Below are positions 9,155-19,429 of a stretch of 20,640 nt of DNA, piece by piece. The stretch covers positions 1 through 20,640 of the forward strand of contig CAXNAD020000384.1 in NCBI GenBank assembly GCA_964200185.2, read 5' to 3'. A model generated the notes under the pieces. It saw nothing but the letters and a program-made list of their open reading frames with translations. It was not told the DNA's origin and made no database searches. The translations under genes were made by a program, and so were the position numbers. Each line of letters opens with the position of its first letter. Position 1 is the first letter of the stretch. This stretch comes from Choristocarpus tenellus KU-1152. Lineage: Eukaryota > Phaeophyceae.

Positions 9155-11218
9155 TAGGATGGTGACTGTTTACTTTAGGGATATGTACGCCTTATTCGTA
9201 GCAAGCTCCTACGCATCAATCTGTTTCTAGCTGATTCACTCAACATCATCGTTGGTTTTTGCACACACAACCCAACTTCGAAGTATTTACATCATTATTG
9301 CGCTTGGACTACATGTCAATTTTCTGTGTCTCTATCTATCGTTCACTGCAGCAACCAATCTGTTTGTATTGTGACTCAGCATCTATTCCAAATTGTTTTC
9401 CCACGAGCTTAGGGCTCCTTACCCATGCATGTAATGCCTCTTTAGACATACTTGCTATAGAATCCTCACCTGTCTGAGCAGGTGCTCTTAACCACTCGTG
9501 CTTTAGACTGCTTCTAATGTACTCCAATAATACAATAGGTAGGAAATATTTGATGGATCCACAGTTTGCTATTATCTTGCTGCCATTGACTATCTTCACA
9601 TTTTGAACAGGTTCAACAGTTTCACAATTGTAAGCACAGCAGTTGGAGGAGGGTCTACCTCCCTCCCTATCACAATATTAGTAAAACCACCATTGCCTCG
9701 ACTTTAGACCCCACACCTCTTGCCCGCCCTGTGTAAGACATTGTGCCTTGTGATGGCTACACTTGATGTTTTCGTGTATCATTTCCCAATGGTCCATGCC
9801 TCTCTGATACAAATTCATGTATAAAGCACATGTAGTATAGAAAAAATATATGTAAACATCTCACTGGCAGACAAAGAGAACAAATAATCGACAGCATAAC
9901 AGTCACAAGGAATTCCTCAAGTCTTGGCGGAGGAGAAGATACCCTGCTACATAGAGACTGCTAACAATATTCCTGACACAATTGGGATACTTACAACTTA
10001 CGAATGAGGATCCCAAATCGTAGTGTGAGCATACTGGGAAAATAAATCCGGCAGTATGAGCACTAACTTCCCCATGTAACCATGTACAGCCAACTTCACC
10101 AGGCACCCTATTTGTCTCCAGTGTAAGATATATTACCTATTGACTGCAACTACCACTCTCCTCCAATAATATTAATAGCGTAGAGCTCCTGCATCATTCC
10201 ATTGACCCTCATTTAGAGGAGGATGGGGTGCTAATGTCAAGATGTGAGGTTTGTGGTCTTCTCCCCCCTCCTGGAAGTGCCAGGTTATAGCGGGGCTGTA
10301 AGTGATCCTAGGGGGTCATTGCTTAGTTCCTGATGGTATTCCTGTTTTGCTGCAAGCTTCAGTCTTAAGCATATGCCACAGGGGTTACGGACAATGCAGG
10401 AAGGGAGGGAGGGAGGGATGTCATCAGCAACAGGCACTTCACCAATGTTTGTCTTACTACAGTCAAGCCTTGTTTACCTCAACATTCTCTTCAATTTGAT
10501 CAAAAAGAACATTTGCAACAGTCACTCTTGAGTAACACTCACTCTTCTTGTCTGTATTCTCCAGTCAATCTGGTTGCAAAGTTTGTAGCAATTGTGTGTT
10601 GGTAATATTATGTTCAATTTGAAATTTCGACCAACATAAAATAAAAAAACAATGAAAAGAAATATTTTTGGTGTAAAAAGGGACACCTCCTAAATACAGC
10701 AGAAAGTTCAGTTCAATGGAGGGGAGAGACATAGGGTCAACTTGGGAGGGGGCATTTGGGGCTATGTTCAAGGCAAATATCTAGAGTTCAGGCCACCATG
10801 CAGTCCACTGAGATTCCCTTGAAGTAACAAGGGGTCCCTGCCCAATACACACTAGTGGTGCACTGTGTACTGAAAATTAGCAGCTACAGTAAAAGACTGC
10901 CACTAAGAGTCTAGACAGTTATTTGCAGTCAAGTGAAAGGTGAGATCAAAAAAGATGCTGAGACTCTGGGCAAAGGCAAATTATGCATACAGATCAAGCC
11001 TACTTCAAGGCCCCGGACTTCATTCTTGATGGAAGTTTATGGAAGTTGTCTCTCACGCTGGGGACCAGTTTTTTTTTTCTTTCCAAGGATTTCAACGTCA
11101 CTCTTTTCTTTTTATGAGTCTCTCCTTCTAAATTTACAACTATGTACAGCAAATGTCAATGTAAAAGAGATAGCACTACAGTAGGTACAGTCCAAGCGGA
11201 TATTTTCTACATCAAGGG
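9155..11218. other. Convergent intergenic region
   Basis: Two kilobases lie between the stop of the low-complexity protein gene and the stop of the ferredoxin-TPR gene. Frames are short and motif-free on both strands. There are purine runs (GGGAGGGAGGGAGGG at about 10399-10416) and a T10 homopolymer near 11070. No poly(A) signal is clearly placed for either gene. No RNA gene is recognised. Confidence 0.55.
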
Positions 11219-14200
11219 TTAGGGATCAACAGGCACCAAATCAACTGCTTGATAATCAACAGGACCAACGTTAGATGGCACCATGCAGCGCCTGGCAAGA
11301 TGGATAGGATGCAAAAAAGTAAAATAAAAAGCCTTGAGGGAAACCACTCCACTTCCAACACCAGAAAAAAAGTGTCTAAATGATGATGTCATGCAAAGGT
11401 ACACCTTCAAGTTCCCCTCAAATGTGTCCCATCCCATGCAAACACGTGATCTCATCAATGATCCTCAACATTGAAGTCAATTGAGTCTACACAGTATCGT
11501 ATCCCTTTCTCAAACCTCACTCCTGGTATCACTGCATGTAATTGATATACACCTCACTCTTCGACACTCACAACCCTTTCATCACTCACTTTGCTATTGT
11601 AGGTACCAGTACACTGGCCATGGATTCATCCAGGTCAAGAGCAACCTGATAGTACCCAGAAGCCTCTTTATACTTGCAGAGCTCCCCCAGGGCGTCCCCT
11701 GCCCTCAGCCAGCATTTTGGGTAGTTTGGTAGTAGCTGCGTTGCTCGGAGGGCATCCTCACATGCACTGCATGCATCCATCCATGTGTGTATCATCAACG
11801 TGTATAGTATCAATGCATGCATCAATATGTCTATCACCAATGCAAACATTATCAATGTGTCCATCAACAAATATGATAGGCGTCCAGCAAGTGGGCATGT
11901 CATGCAGACACACAGTATGCTGAAGGGTTATGCCTGCTACAATGTCATCATGCAAATATTGAGACCCCTGAAAAAATCTTAATTTTCTATCCATGACGGT
12001 CTCCATCGCCCGCCCATGAAAACGTTACACTTCCAGAACCTGCAGCAACAATCTTGCAACTCAAAAAATAAAGTAATATAGGAATATTCTTTTTGGTACT
12101 ATCCAGTAATATCTGGTATTATCCAGTATTATCTGGTATTATCCAAAAAGAGAACATGCTGGGGGTGGAGCATCTACAACACGCCTATGTTGAATATGCC
12201 CATGTATATGACATGTACACTTGCCACCATCAGACTATCATCAGCTGTACTACTAACGGATGATTTCCTGTGAAAGGATGATTTTCCAAGGGGATAACAA
12301 TGTCATTCCAAGGGTACCACTGGTTGTACCTCTATCCTTGAGTCACCTCACCAAACAGTCCTATTCCTGAAAATGCCAAGGACTAACTGAAACAGAAAAC
12401 ACAATGCACTCTAAACTATCACTGATGGATGACACATTCAGACAACACAACACATGCAATCACAGTTCAGTTCCCAATTCACATTCACAACACATGTAGC
12501 GGGTCCAGTCCAATAGAGGTTCTCTCACCTCGAGTCCAAACTAATACCTCAAGACAGAACTGTGGTTCAACTAATATCTCAAGACAGAACTGCGGTTCAA
12601 AGTACAATAAAAAAAGACAAACTTATTACAAACAGCTTCGGAATCCACAAGGAGAAAGCTGTACGGTCCAGATGGTGGGGGGGGGAGGGGCTTACCGTAG
12701 GAGAGCAAACTCGTATAACCCGTAACGGAATTTAGTCTTTTGATAGAGGCTCCCTCGACTTTGGCAGTACTGTGCATACATGTCCAGAAGGACATATCGA
12801 GCAGCAGGACCACTCGCCTTCCAACACTGTCTCAAAAACCCCACCAAAAGGCATACAGGTGGTATATGGCATGCAATTACAACACACACACACACATACA
12901 CGCACCCAATTAAAGTCCAAACCCAGAGTAAAGAATAGGTAGAGGTGAGTGAACTGAAGTCCTTCACATTCTAGGGGAAAGGAGAGTTGTGAGGTGCCTC
13001 AATTTGTTGAGAGCTGTATCAATCAAATGTACCAAACAGAGCATACTTTATCTATGGTTCAGTACCTACTAGATTGTACTCAATGCAGTGTCATTAGCAC
13101 CTACAGAAGTGCTCTAGTATTGAATGTAACAAAGGAGAAACCTACAGGGTGGGTCATTGACCAAAACTGTTCACCTAATGGAAATGGAGGTCTCTCTGAT
13201 AGCTGTAACTATTATTTAAATTTGAATAACCTAACCCTAACCCTAACCCTAACCTAACCTAAGGTTAACAAAAAAAACCCCATCAACATGTCTCAACTAA
13301 TGCAAAGACAGAGGCATCAACAGCTACAGCAGCACTAGACAGACTACACTGAACACACATTATAACAAAATGCAAAACACAGGTCACCCCTGTGCCATAA
13401 AAAAAAACATTGTCCTTGTGCCATACTCTCTATGATACCACTGCACTCTCCAATCAAACCGTGGGTCAGGTCAGGCATGTCTAGGGATAATTGATATGAC
13501 CTCTCACTCAACAACAAAAGAGCACTCATAACTCACCTCTCCTGCACAAGCAGAGGGGGAAACACCAAAAAAGCACACTGATATCCACAATTTAAAGGCT
13601 TCAATCAGAGCAACTATTCCGCCTTGCTGTGCACTAAAATCTATATGCACATATAATGCACATATCATGCACATATAATGCACACATGGTACTCAAAGTG
13701 TTGCAAGTAATACTCACTTGGAGCATATACTACAGATACATAAGCATATATTACAGGAATATCTTCCATTGAAAAAAAAATGTTCCCTCTCACATTGCTA
13801 ACTGTCCTGTCAGCTGCAGCACTGGGTACGTCCCTGGATATCCTCTCCAACAGGGTGTTCAATATCCTTCGATGGCTGTATGCACGTTGGAGGAAAGCAG
13901 TAGCCCGCATCACCTGGGGCATGGGAGCCCGCAGAATCGATGTCATGGCAATAGTAACACAGTGTGTAACACAGTGCAAAAACACACACATCAAAAAATG
14001 TTTAGGATGATCAAGAGGATATGGAAGTGCTTGAAAACGTATCATACATATCATACAAGATGAACAATAGTATACTAGACGGGGGTCAATTTAGACCCTT
14101 TAGAACATCAGAGGCCTGCAAAATCTTCAGCCTTACATCCCCGTTCCCATGCCTGGAATGCAGATAACTTCCATCAGGAATCTTTGGATGTAGAAGAGGA

Positions 14201-16807
14201 GACAAAAGTTTGTTCACACAAGCACAAAGTCGTCCTCCAGAGTGCTAAGAGCACAAGGGTCAGGAAGCAGTCACAGACACCACCAATACTCGACAGCACT
14301 CTCCTCTAGGATAATATGGTTAACTCCTGATTCTGCTTCTGTATCTGCATCTGCTTCCACTTAATATGATCATAAAAATTAAAGAAGGTAGCCTGTACCA
14401 GCGACTACTGCATATAGCCTTCAAGGACGTTGTGGGGGTTGCTCCAAGATATTATCAAAGATATTATCAAAGATATTATCAACACCCTGAATACAGCATC
14501 AAGAGGGAAGTGTGTGTGCGTATGTGTGTGTGTGGCAAACACCTTCAAATCTCCTAGGACCTAAGACCCCTATAACCTTGATCCAAGATACAATTAGTTC
14601 AAAAAAGACAAGAACCATGACAGTGACGACATGGAGGGAGGGGGACTTCTCATCCCTGTATAAGTAGAGCTAAACAAGACTCGTGCCTACAACTTAAGAT
14701 ACACCCCCACACACTACAAAAGCACTCGATACTATCAAGAGGCAGAGGGTAGGGGTAAGAAATAGCTCACAAGTAAAACGCCTTCTTGGTCAGAGTAACC
14801 TGTGGCAATTGCCTTGTCGTAGTACTCGATTGCCTCCCCAACCTCATTGCGGTCTAGAGCAGCATTGGCCTGAAAGTTGTACTGTAGGCACTCTGCGGCG
14901 CTCTTTGATACCTGTAGATAACAATAGCGGTCACACTAAATGTTGCACGAGAGGTGCACAAAAATATCCAAAAATATCCAAGTGACACTAGAAGCTCACA
15001 TTTATCATAATAACCATTGATATGATTATAGAGATGAGAAAAATAGAGCATTGATAATCCGTGTTTCAAGAGTTGAAGATAACAAGCGATCCCACATATC
15101 AGGATCTTGGAACACTTGCCTCCCCCCCCCACTGTCCCATCTGGTCACACAAGCACGACAGTTCCCTTCTCCTACAGAATGCTAAAAGCAATAAAATCCA
15201 CACTACAGTTCTATCAAGTGCCACAGTCACCTGCGCCATCCCCAAAGAGTTCAAATCAAGCAATTCTTGTGACAACAAAGCAACCATCTAGTCTCCTCGA
15301 GCACAGTTATCCCAGTCCACTGCAAACTTCTGAGGCATTGTCGAAGTGGCAATTTACCATGCACCGTCACCTAAGAAGTAAACTGACACATTACTAGGCC
15401 ATCATACATCACAAGTACGCGATACATATGTCCACTCACATCAACCAGGAGATAGTCCCTGAGTATCTTGTAGACTCTATCCACACTATCTATTTTATTG
15501 AACTCCAGCCAAGTACCCTCCTCTTGTCGCACCCTGAGATTGGGACCCTTGTTGCACCTGCCTCAATATGTGATATGTGATATGTGTTTGTGTCAGGTAT
15601 CAAGTGCGGTTTGGTTACTCTTTTTAATCTTGCTATGTGGAGTTTCAAATAGCATTGTGTCAAATGTCTGGATACTGAAATTGTTGGGTGCTTTTGTGAG
15701 AGGTGGTTCAAAACATGGGAATGATGGTATGCTCTAATACACGTGAGGTTAAAGTGAAGTATACATTGTGATCACATGTGATCATATATGCCAATACATA
15801 TGAGATGGTAGTCAAGTATACACTACAAAACATGGAAAAGAACATGCAAATATTAAAAACACAACCCGGCTTGTCTTCTACTATCCTAGAAGGTCAATAA
15901 ATGAAGACAACATTCTGTCTCATTCCCAAGTTGGACCCGAGTTCCGATACGCTTGTGGTACGCTTTTGATACGCTCTTGATACACTTTTGATATATTTGC
16001 AACATCTAGTGCACACAGTCCATCACTCAGAAGAAAGTATTTAGAGCAAAGCGGAATGCACCCAGTAAGATACGTTTTCGTCTCACCTTCCCAGGCAATT
16101 TACACCCTGCACTAGGACCTCACCGTCAGGTGCAAGCCCTATAAAGGCGCCAAGGGTGGCTCCGGACCCCTTCTCCTTGCACCACCTGTGAGGGTTGGGG
16201 CCGGTGATGAGGTCTCCAAGGAGGCAAAGGCCAGACAACGCGTGCAACACACAAGGTCACCAGTCTCCCATTGCATAAGTGGCTCATTGGGCATACATTC
16301 CAGAGGACGAAAATAATGAACTTCAAGCTCTCAACTAAGCGCCCTAACCCAACACTAGCCAATACTAATATTTGGCCACTGATATTTTGCAGGTATCTTA
16401 TGGGGGAGAGATGAACGCACTAGAGAACACAACGAGCATAATCACAGAGTCAGCATTGATTACAACAAAGGCCTTCCTACACAGCAGGTGCTGTAATATA
16501 TCCAAAGGAGACGTCTTCCTATACAACCCATTACTTATCAGAATCGATGACCAGAGGCCCACCCCAGTACTACACGCACTTCCAACCTGTTGGTACACAC
16601 AAACACCCTTTTCTTATGCTGCGTGTCCACCTGGGACCAGTCCTGCCCACCCGAACCCCCCTCTCGCATCCCCCTGACATTCTCAAGGGCGTTTGGCAAC
16701 TCCTGCGTTGACTCCGATCTCAAAATGCTTCCTTCAGATGTCCCCTCAGATGTCTGCTGTGGAGAAGTACCTAGCTCCTTATCTTTTCTCCCTTCCCATG
16801 TCGACAT
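11219..16807 (-). CDS. Thioredoxin-like [2Fe-2S] ferredoxin fused to a TPR domain
   Basis: I assembled eight minus-strand exons: 16807-16587, 16185-16087, 15557-15440, 14911-14771, 13913-13794, 12826-12696, 11766-11590 and 11291-11219. All junctions are GT-AG with compatible phases, giving about 359 residues. Residues 1-66 are polar and low-complexity, with no clear signal or transit peptide. Residues about 67-145 match the thioredoxin-like [2Fe-2S] ferredoxin fold: VFVCTNRWCKEKGS, then VNCLGRCNKGPNLRV. The four cysteines are C71, C76, C104 and C108 (C-x4-C-x27-C-x3-C), and three are rebuilt across two splice junctions. Residues about 153-338 are helical repeats of TPR type, for example NFQANAALDRNEVGEAIEYY (with its YYDKAI end), and later EDALRATQLLPNYPKCWLRA. 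The C-terminus is VDYQAVDLVPVDP. This Fe-S fold accepts or passes electrons, and TPRs bind partners, so a scaffolded redox or Fe-S role is inferred. Least certain points: the acceptor of exon 6 (12826 or 12817), a possible extra 5' exon, and the start ATG at 16807. Confidence 0.82.
12090..12150. repeat. 20-base tandem repeat bounded by TTTTTGG/CCAAAAA
   Basis: This lies in intron 6 of the ferredoxin-TPR gene. Ten-base blocks GGTATTATCC and AGTATTATCT alternate five times with a few substitutions, making 2.5 copies of a 20-base unit. The array begins TTTTTGG and ends CCAAAAAG, so its ends are complementary and could pair as a stem. Confidence 0.65.
12882..12895. repeat. (AC)n microsatellite in intron 5
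   Basis: A short AC run lies just upstream (in gene sense) of the acceptor used by exon 6 of the ferredoxin-TPR gene. On the coding strand it is a GT run, which does not contribute a pyrimidine tract. Confidence 0.8.
13228..13269. repeat. Interstitial telomere-like (CCCTAA)n array
   Basis: AACCTAACCCTAACCCTAAC and following bases give about three perfect CCCTAA units flanked by CCTAA variants, ending CCTAAGGTTAAC. It lies inside intron 5 of the ferredoxin-TPR gene, so it is interstitial and not a chromosome end. In gene sense it reads TTAGGG. Such arrays can derive from telomere repair at breaks, or be simple repeats. Confidence 0.8.
13645..13688. repeat. 11-base tandem repeat, 4 copies
   Basis: Four units of ATGCACATATA-type sequence (ATGCACATATA, ATGCACATATC, ATGCACATATA, ATGCACACATG) lie in intron 5 of the ferredoxin-TPR gene, just after its donor in gene sense. 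The period is close to one DNA turn. It is noncoding. Confidence 0.75.
14445..14482. repeat. 12-base tandem repeat, 3 copies
   Basis: AAGATATTATCA repeats three times without change in intron 4 of the ferredoxin-TPR gene. Perfect identity suggests a recent expansion. Confidence 0.8.
15946..15995. repeat. Imperfect 11-12-base tandem repeat, about 4-5 copies
   Basis: Degenerate units GATACGCTTGTG, GTACGCTTTT, GATACGCTCTT, GATACACTTTT and GATATATTTGC follow one another in intron 2 of the ferredoxin-TPR gene. Copies differ by substitutions and one-base length changes. Confidence 0.6.
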
Positions 16808-17867
16808 TTTTGCAATTGCTCGACCCTTCAGCCTCCCTCCGATTCTGGGCCATCCCACAGTGTAATGCCAAACACATACCTGCTGCGGGAGACCGTTGAG
16901 TGGATTGGTAATGCTGTTCTAATAATTGCCCCACCAACTATTTGACACATTAAAAAGAGTGCGCTAGTCAAAAGTTTCATGTGGAGGTGCAAAATTCCTC
17001 CAAGGCATAGGCGTAGGCGTGGGGGCTGGGTAACAGTACTTCAAGTGGGCTGGATTGCAGCCCTTACCACCTTCTCAAAGTCAACAAGGAATCCCCCTGA
17101 CCGTCGGAATAACCCCGCCAATAAGCCTAGATATAGTGGCCAGCGCATCAATTTGAAGGTGAGGAAAATAAGACAATCGATCCTGTTTCTGTACACTTTA
17201 CTCAACGCTTGTCGAACAAGCTACGTGAGAAAGAAACTAAACATCAACATAATCATAAATCAAATATCTCCAATCGTGCGGTCCTGCTCAAACTTTCTCG
17301 CGCATATACTACGTTTTAAGTTACGAAAGTTACTCACTCTACTCTCCCAAATTGTCACCACCTCCACACTACTATAGCCCCTTGATTCGTCATCGGATGG
17401 CAGTCCTCACGGGATTATTTCTTCTATCCCACAACTAATTGGACTGCCCCGAACGTGCCTTGATTTATCCTCGCACGTTGGGGTCAGCCGTCCCACTCCT
17501 CGTCGCTACTACTATCCTCCCTCGAGTCCACAACAATCTTTGCTGCCACGATACAATATCTTTCCGTGCGTTCCTTTCTGCGGTTTAGCGGAAGAGGGTA
17601 AGATATTTTCCTTGACCATGTAGCATGGACGGCATGGATGGGTTGGGAGGGAGGATGTTGGGAAACCTTGTGGACGTATCTTCCCTGTGGGCGTTATACC
17701 GTGAAGCGGAAACATGACCCACGTCGTCGCACAACTATCTGCCGGATACGAGAAGGAACTAGACGTTGCCGACGAGCATTGGGCCTGCTATCCCTTCTAG
17801 ATTTTCTGGGAAGCCATACACATCATCTACTCTGATATGCCAAAAATACCCAAACAACCATCTCACT
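16808..17867. other. Region upstream of the ferredoxin-TPR gene
   Basis: On the minus strand a strong donor-like CAG/GTATGT sits at 16880/16879. It is preceded by an open segment with an ATG at 16950 (MCQIVGGAIIRTALPIHSTV...), which could be a 5' exon of the neighbouring gene. No adequate acceptor is close, since the nearest in-phase one would leave a 35-base intron. On the + strand a 132-codon frame (16979-17377) is listed separately. The stretch 17400-17860 shows nothing recognisable; it may be the 5' part of the LINE that follows. Confidence 0.4.
16979..17377 (+). CDS. Doubtful ORF, basic, no recognised family
   Basis: A 132-codon frame encodes a very basic product (MWRCKIPPRHRRRRGGW near the start, KPRYSGQRINLKVRKIRQSI in the middle). 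A good splice donor (TTGAAG/GTGAGG) occurs at about 17159, so only the first 60 codons might be exon. The opposite strand is also open over 17230-17050 (FKLMRWPLYLGLLAGLF, then FLVDFEKV) and has its own donor-like GTAAGG. Real coding on either strand is therefore unclear, and no domain is recognised. Confidence 0.22.
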   Translation: MWRCKIPPRHRRRRGGWVTVLQVGWIAALTTFSKSTRNPPDRRNNPANKPRYSGQRINLKVRKIRQSILFLYTLLNACRTSYVRKKLNINIIINQISPIVRSCSNFLAHILRFKLRKLLTLLSQIVTTSTLL

Positions 17868-18610
17868 GTGGGCACGTAGAATGTTAGAACCATGACTATG
17901 AGAGGCAAGAGTGGAGTGGGTCATACCGCAGTCTTGATACGACGGGCCTAGGCTTGTGGATGCGATGTGATTGGTCTCCAAGACATAGGTAGAGGTGGGA
18001 TTTATGCCTTGAGCTGCCTGAGCCCAAGTACATGGTTTTGTTCAGTGGGGGAGAAGATCAAAAGGGTGAGCAATCAGTGGATTTGGGAGTGAAGGAATCA
18101 ATCCTACAACGGGCTGCCCGCGAAGCAGAGTACCTTCACGAACGGATGATGAAAATCCAGCTGCTGATGACAGGCAGGTCACTGGGATTAGGGGATATGC
18201 CCCAACAGAAGAGGGCCTTAAACCAGCCAAGGATGCTTCCTGGGAGAAGTTCCACACTGTGATGCAGCAGATTCCCCCTAAGGATACGCTCTTACTTCTT
18301 ATGGACGCAAATGCTCGCACTAAAAAGAGAGGTTAAGGAGAGAGGTATCACGATAAGAGTATTCATGGTGCATAAGGAGGAGATGTATTGAGTACCCAAG
18401 GGGACAGGGTCCCATCAGTACAGGGGTCATCGAGGGGAAGTGGGATATCTTCGTCTTGAATACATCCTTACACTTTTTAGGCTGATCTCCGCCTCGTTTG
18501 GGACGTGAGGATGCACTCGGTTTTGAAAGTGGAACCTGATCACCGTGTTGCATTAGTATCAGCCGTCTCCTTGATCGTTTTGTTCTCAATCTTAAGATGC
18601 GACAACAGTT
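17868..18610 (+). pseudogene. LINE apurinic/apyrimidinic-like endonuclease, disrupted
   Basis: Segments of the endonuclease fold appear in order. V-G-T-stop-NVRTM (TAG at 17877-17879 where Trp is expected) is followed by CDVIGLQDI (GLQE-type motif with Asp for Glu). Next come DLGVKESILQRAAREAEYL, HERMMKIQLLMTGRS, GYAPTEEG, LLLLMDANART (DxN motif kept) and finally ADLRLVWDVRM leading to the DHRVALVSA block (18538 onward), which corresponds to the family SDH motif. These sit in frames 3, 2, 1 and 1, with shifts near 18090 and 18185 and stops at about 17935 and 18334. It would nick target DNA in a live element; here it cannot be made as one protein. Confidence 0.85.
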
Positions 18611-19429
18611 GGCACTAAGGGACGTACATTCATCAACGGACAAGCCCTGATGTTGATACCAACCTTGAGGTCTGAACTAGCGAGCATGACTGCTGAAATC
18701 TCCTCACAGTATCAGAGGCATTGCCACCCGAAGACACAGCTGATGTACCTGCCAATGTGGACAATTTGGTACCTTCATATACAGCCAGCCCATTGTTGGA
18801 CCCAGCCGCAGAAGTCCTCATCCACTCCTTTCAAGGAGTGTGCTGCCTACATGGTGGACGGCAAGTGGCCAACCTCAAGCACTCTTGTTGGAGACCTATA
18901 ATATCCTAGAGGGTGTTCAGGCGTCCACTCGGGGTCTGTGCGAACTTGTAGTGATTTCCAATGTCATCTGAGTGAACGTATCAGACGGAAGGGCAATTTC
19001 CTTCGTCTAAACACACCTTCCTTTTCTACCAACCTTCCTGAACCAAATCCAAAGCAAAGACGCTCGCAAAACGGGCATCAAACTGAATTATCTTACAACA
19101 CCCCCATCAACCTCCGAATGGACAACGTGGGCTAAACACCCTCCCCCTCTAAGATACTATGGGTCTGGAAGCCTAGGAGAAACATTGAAGAGCATGGAAA
19201 CAACCACACGCCGACCCCCAAAATGCCACTTTCAAATCGTTGTTGAAGAAGGCTGGCAAAAAAAACTCAGACGGGTGAGAGTGATTGCCTTGGAGGAGTT
19301 TCTTGACACATACAATAGGAAGATGGAAGAACATATTTACCGTGGAGACCAAACCTGATTTCTGCCCACGCCTGAAGGGCTTCGTTGTCAAGAGAATCAG
19401 AGAGAGAGAGTCTCTCAGCACATCCATGA

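Noticed and set aside
11758-12006. Several open frames on both strands at 11758-12006 with Cys/His/Met-rich products.
   Set aside because: They arise from degenerate ATCAATG-type repeats in an intron. No splice or motif support exists.
16126-16362. A minus-strand segment reading VCCTRCLAFASLE, resembling the start of a SET/zinc-finger protein.
   Set aside because: No SET-domain exons follow. Splice phases instead give the ferredoxin motif (NRWCKEKGS) from another frame of the same DNA.
18320-18643. A 107-codon minus-strand frame.
   Set aside because: It is antisense to the LINE endonuclease, whose + strand motifs (VWDVRM, DHRVALVSA) explain the region.
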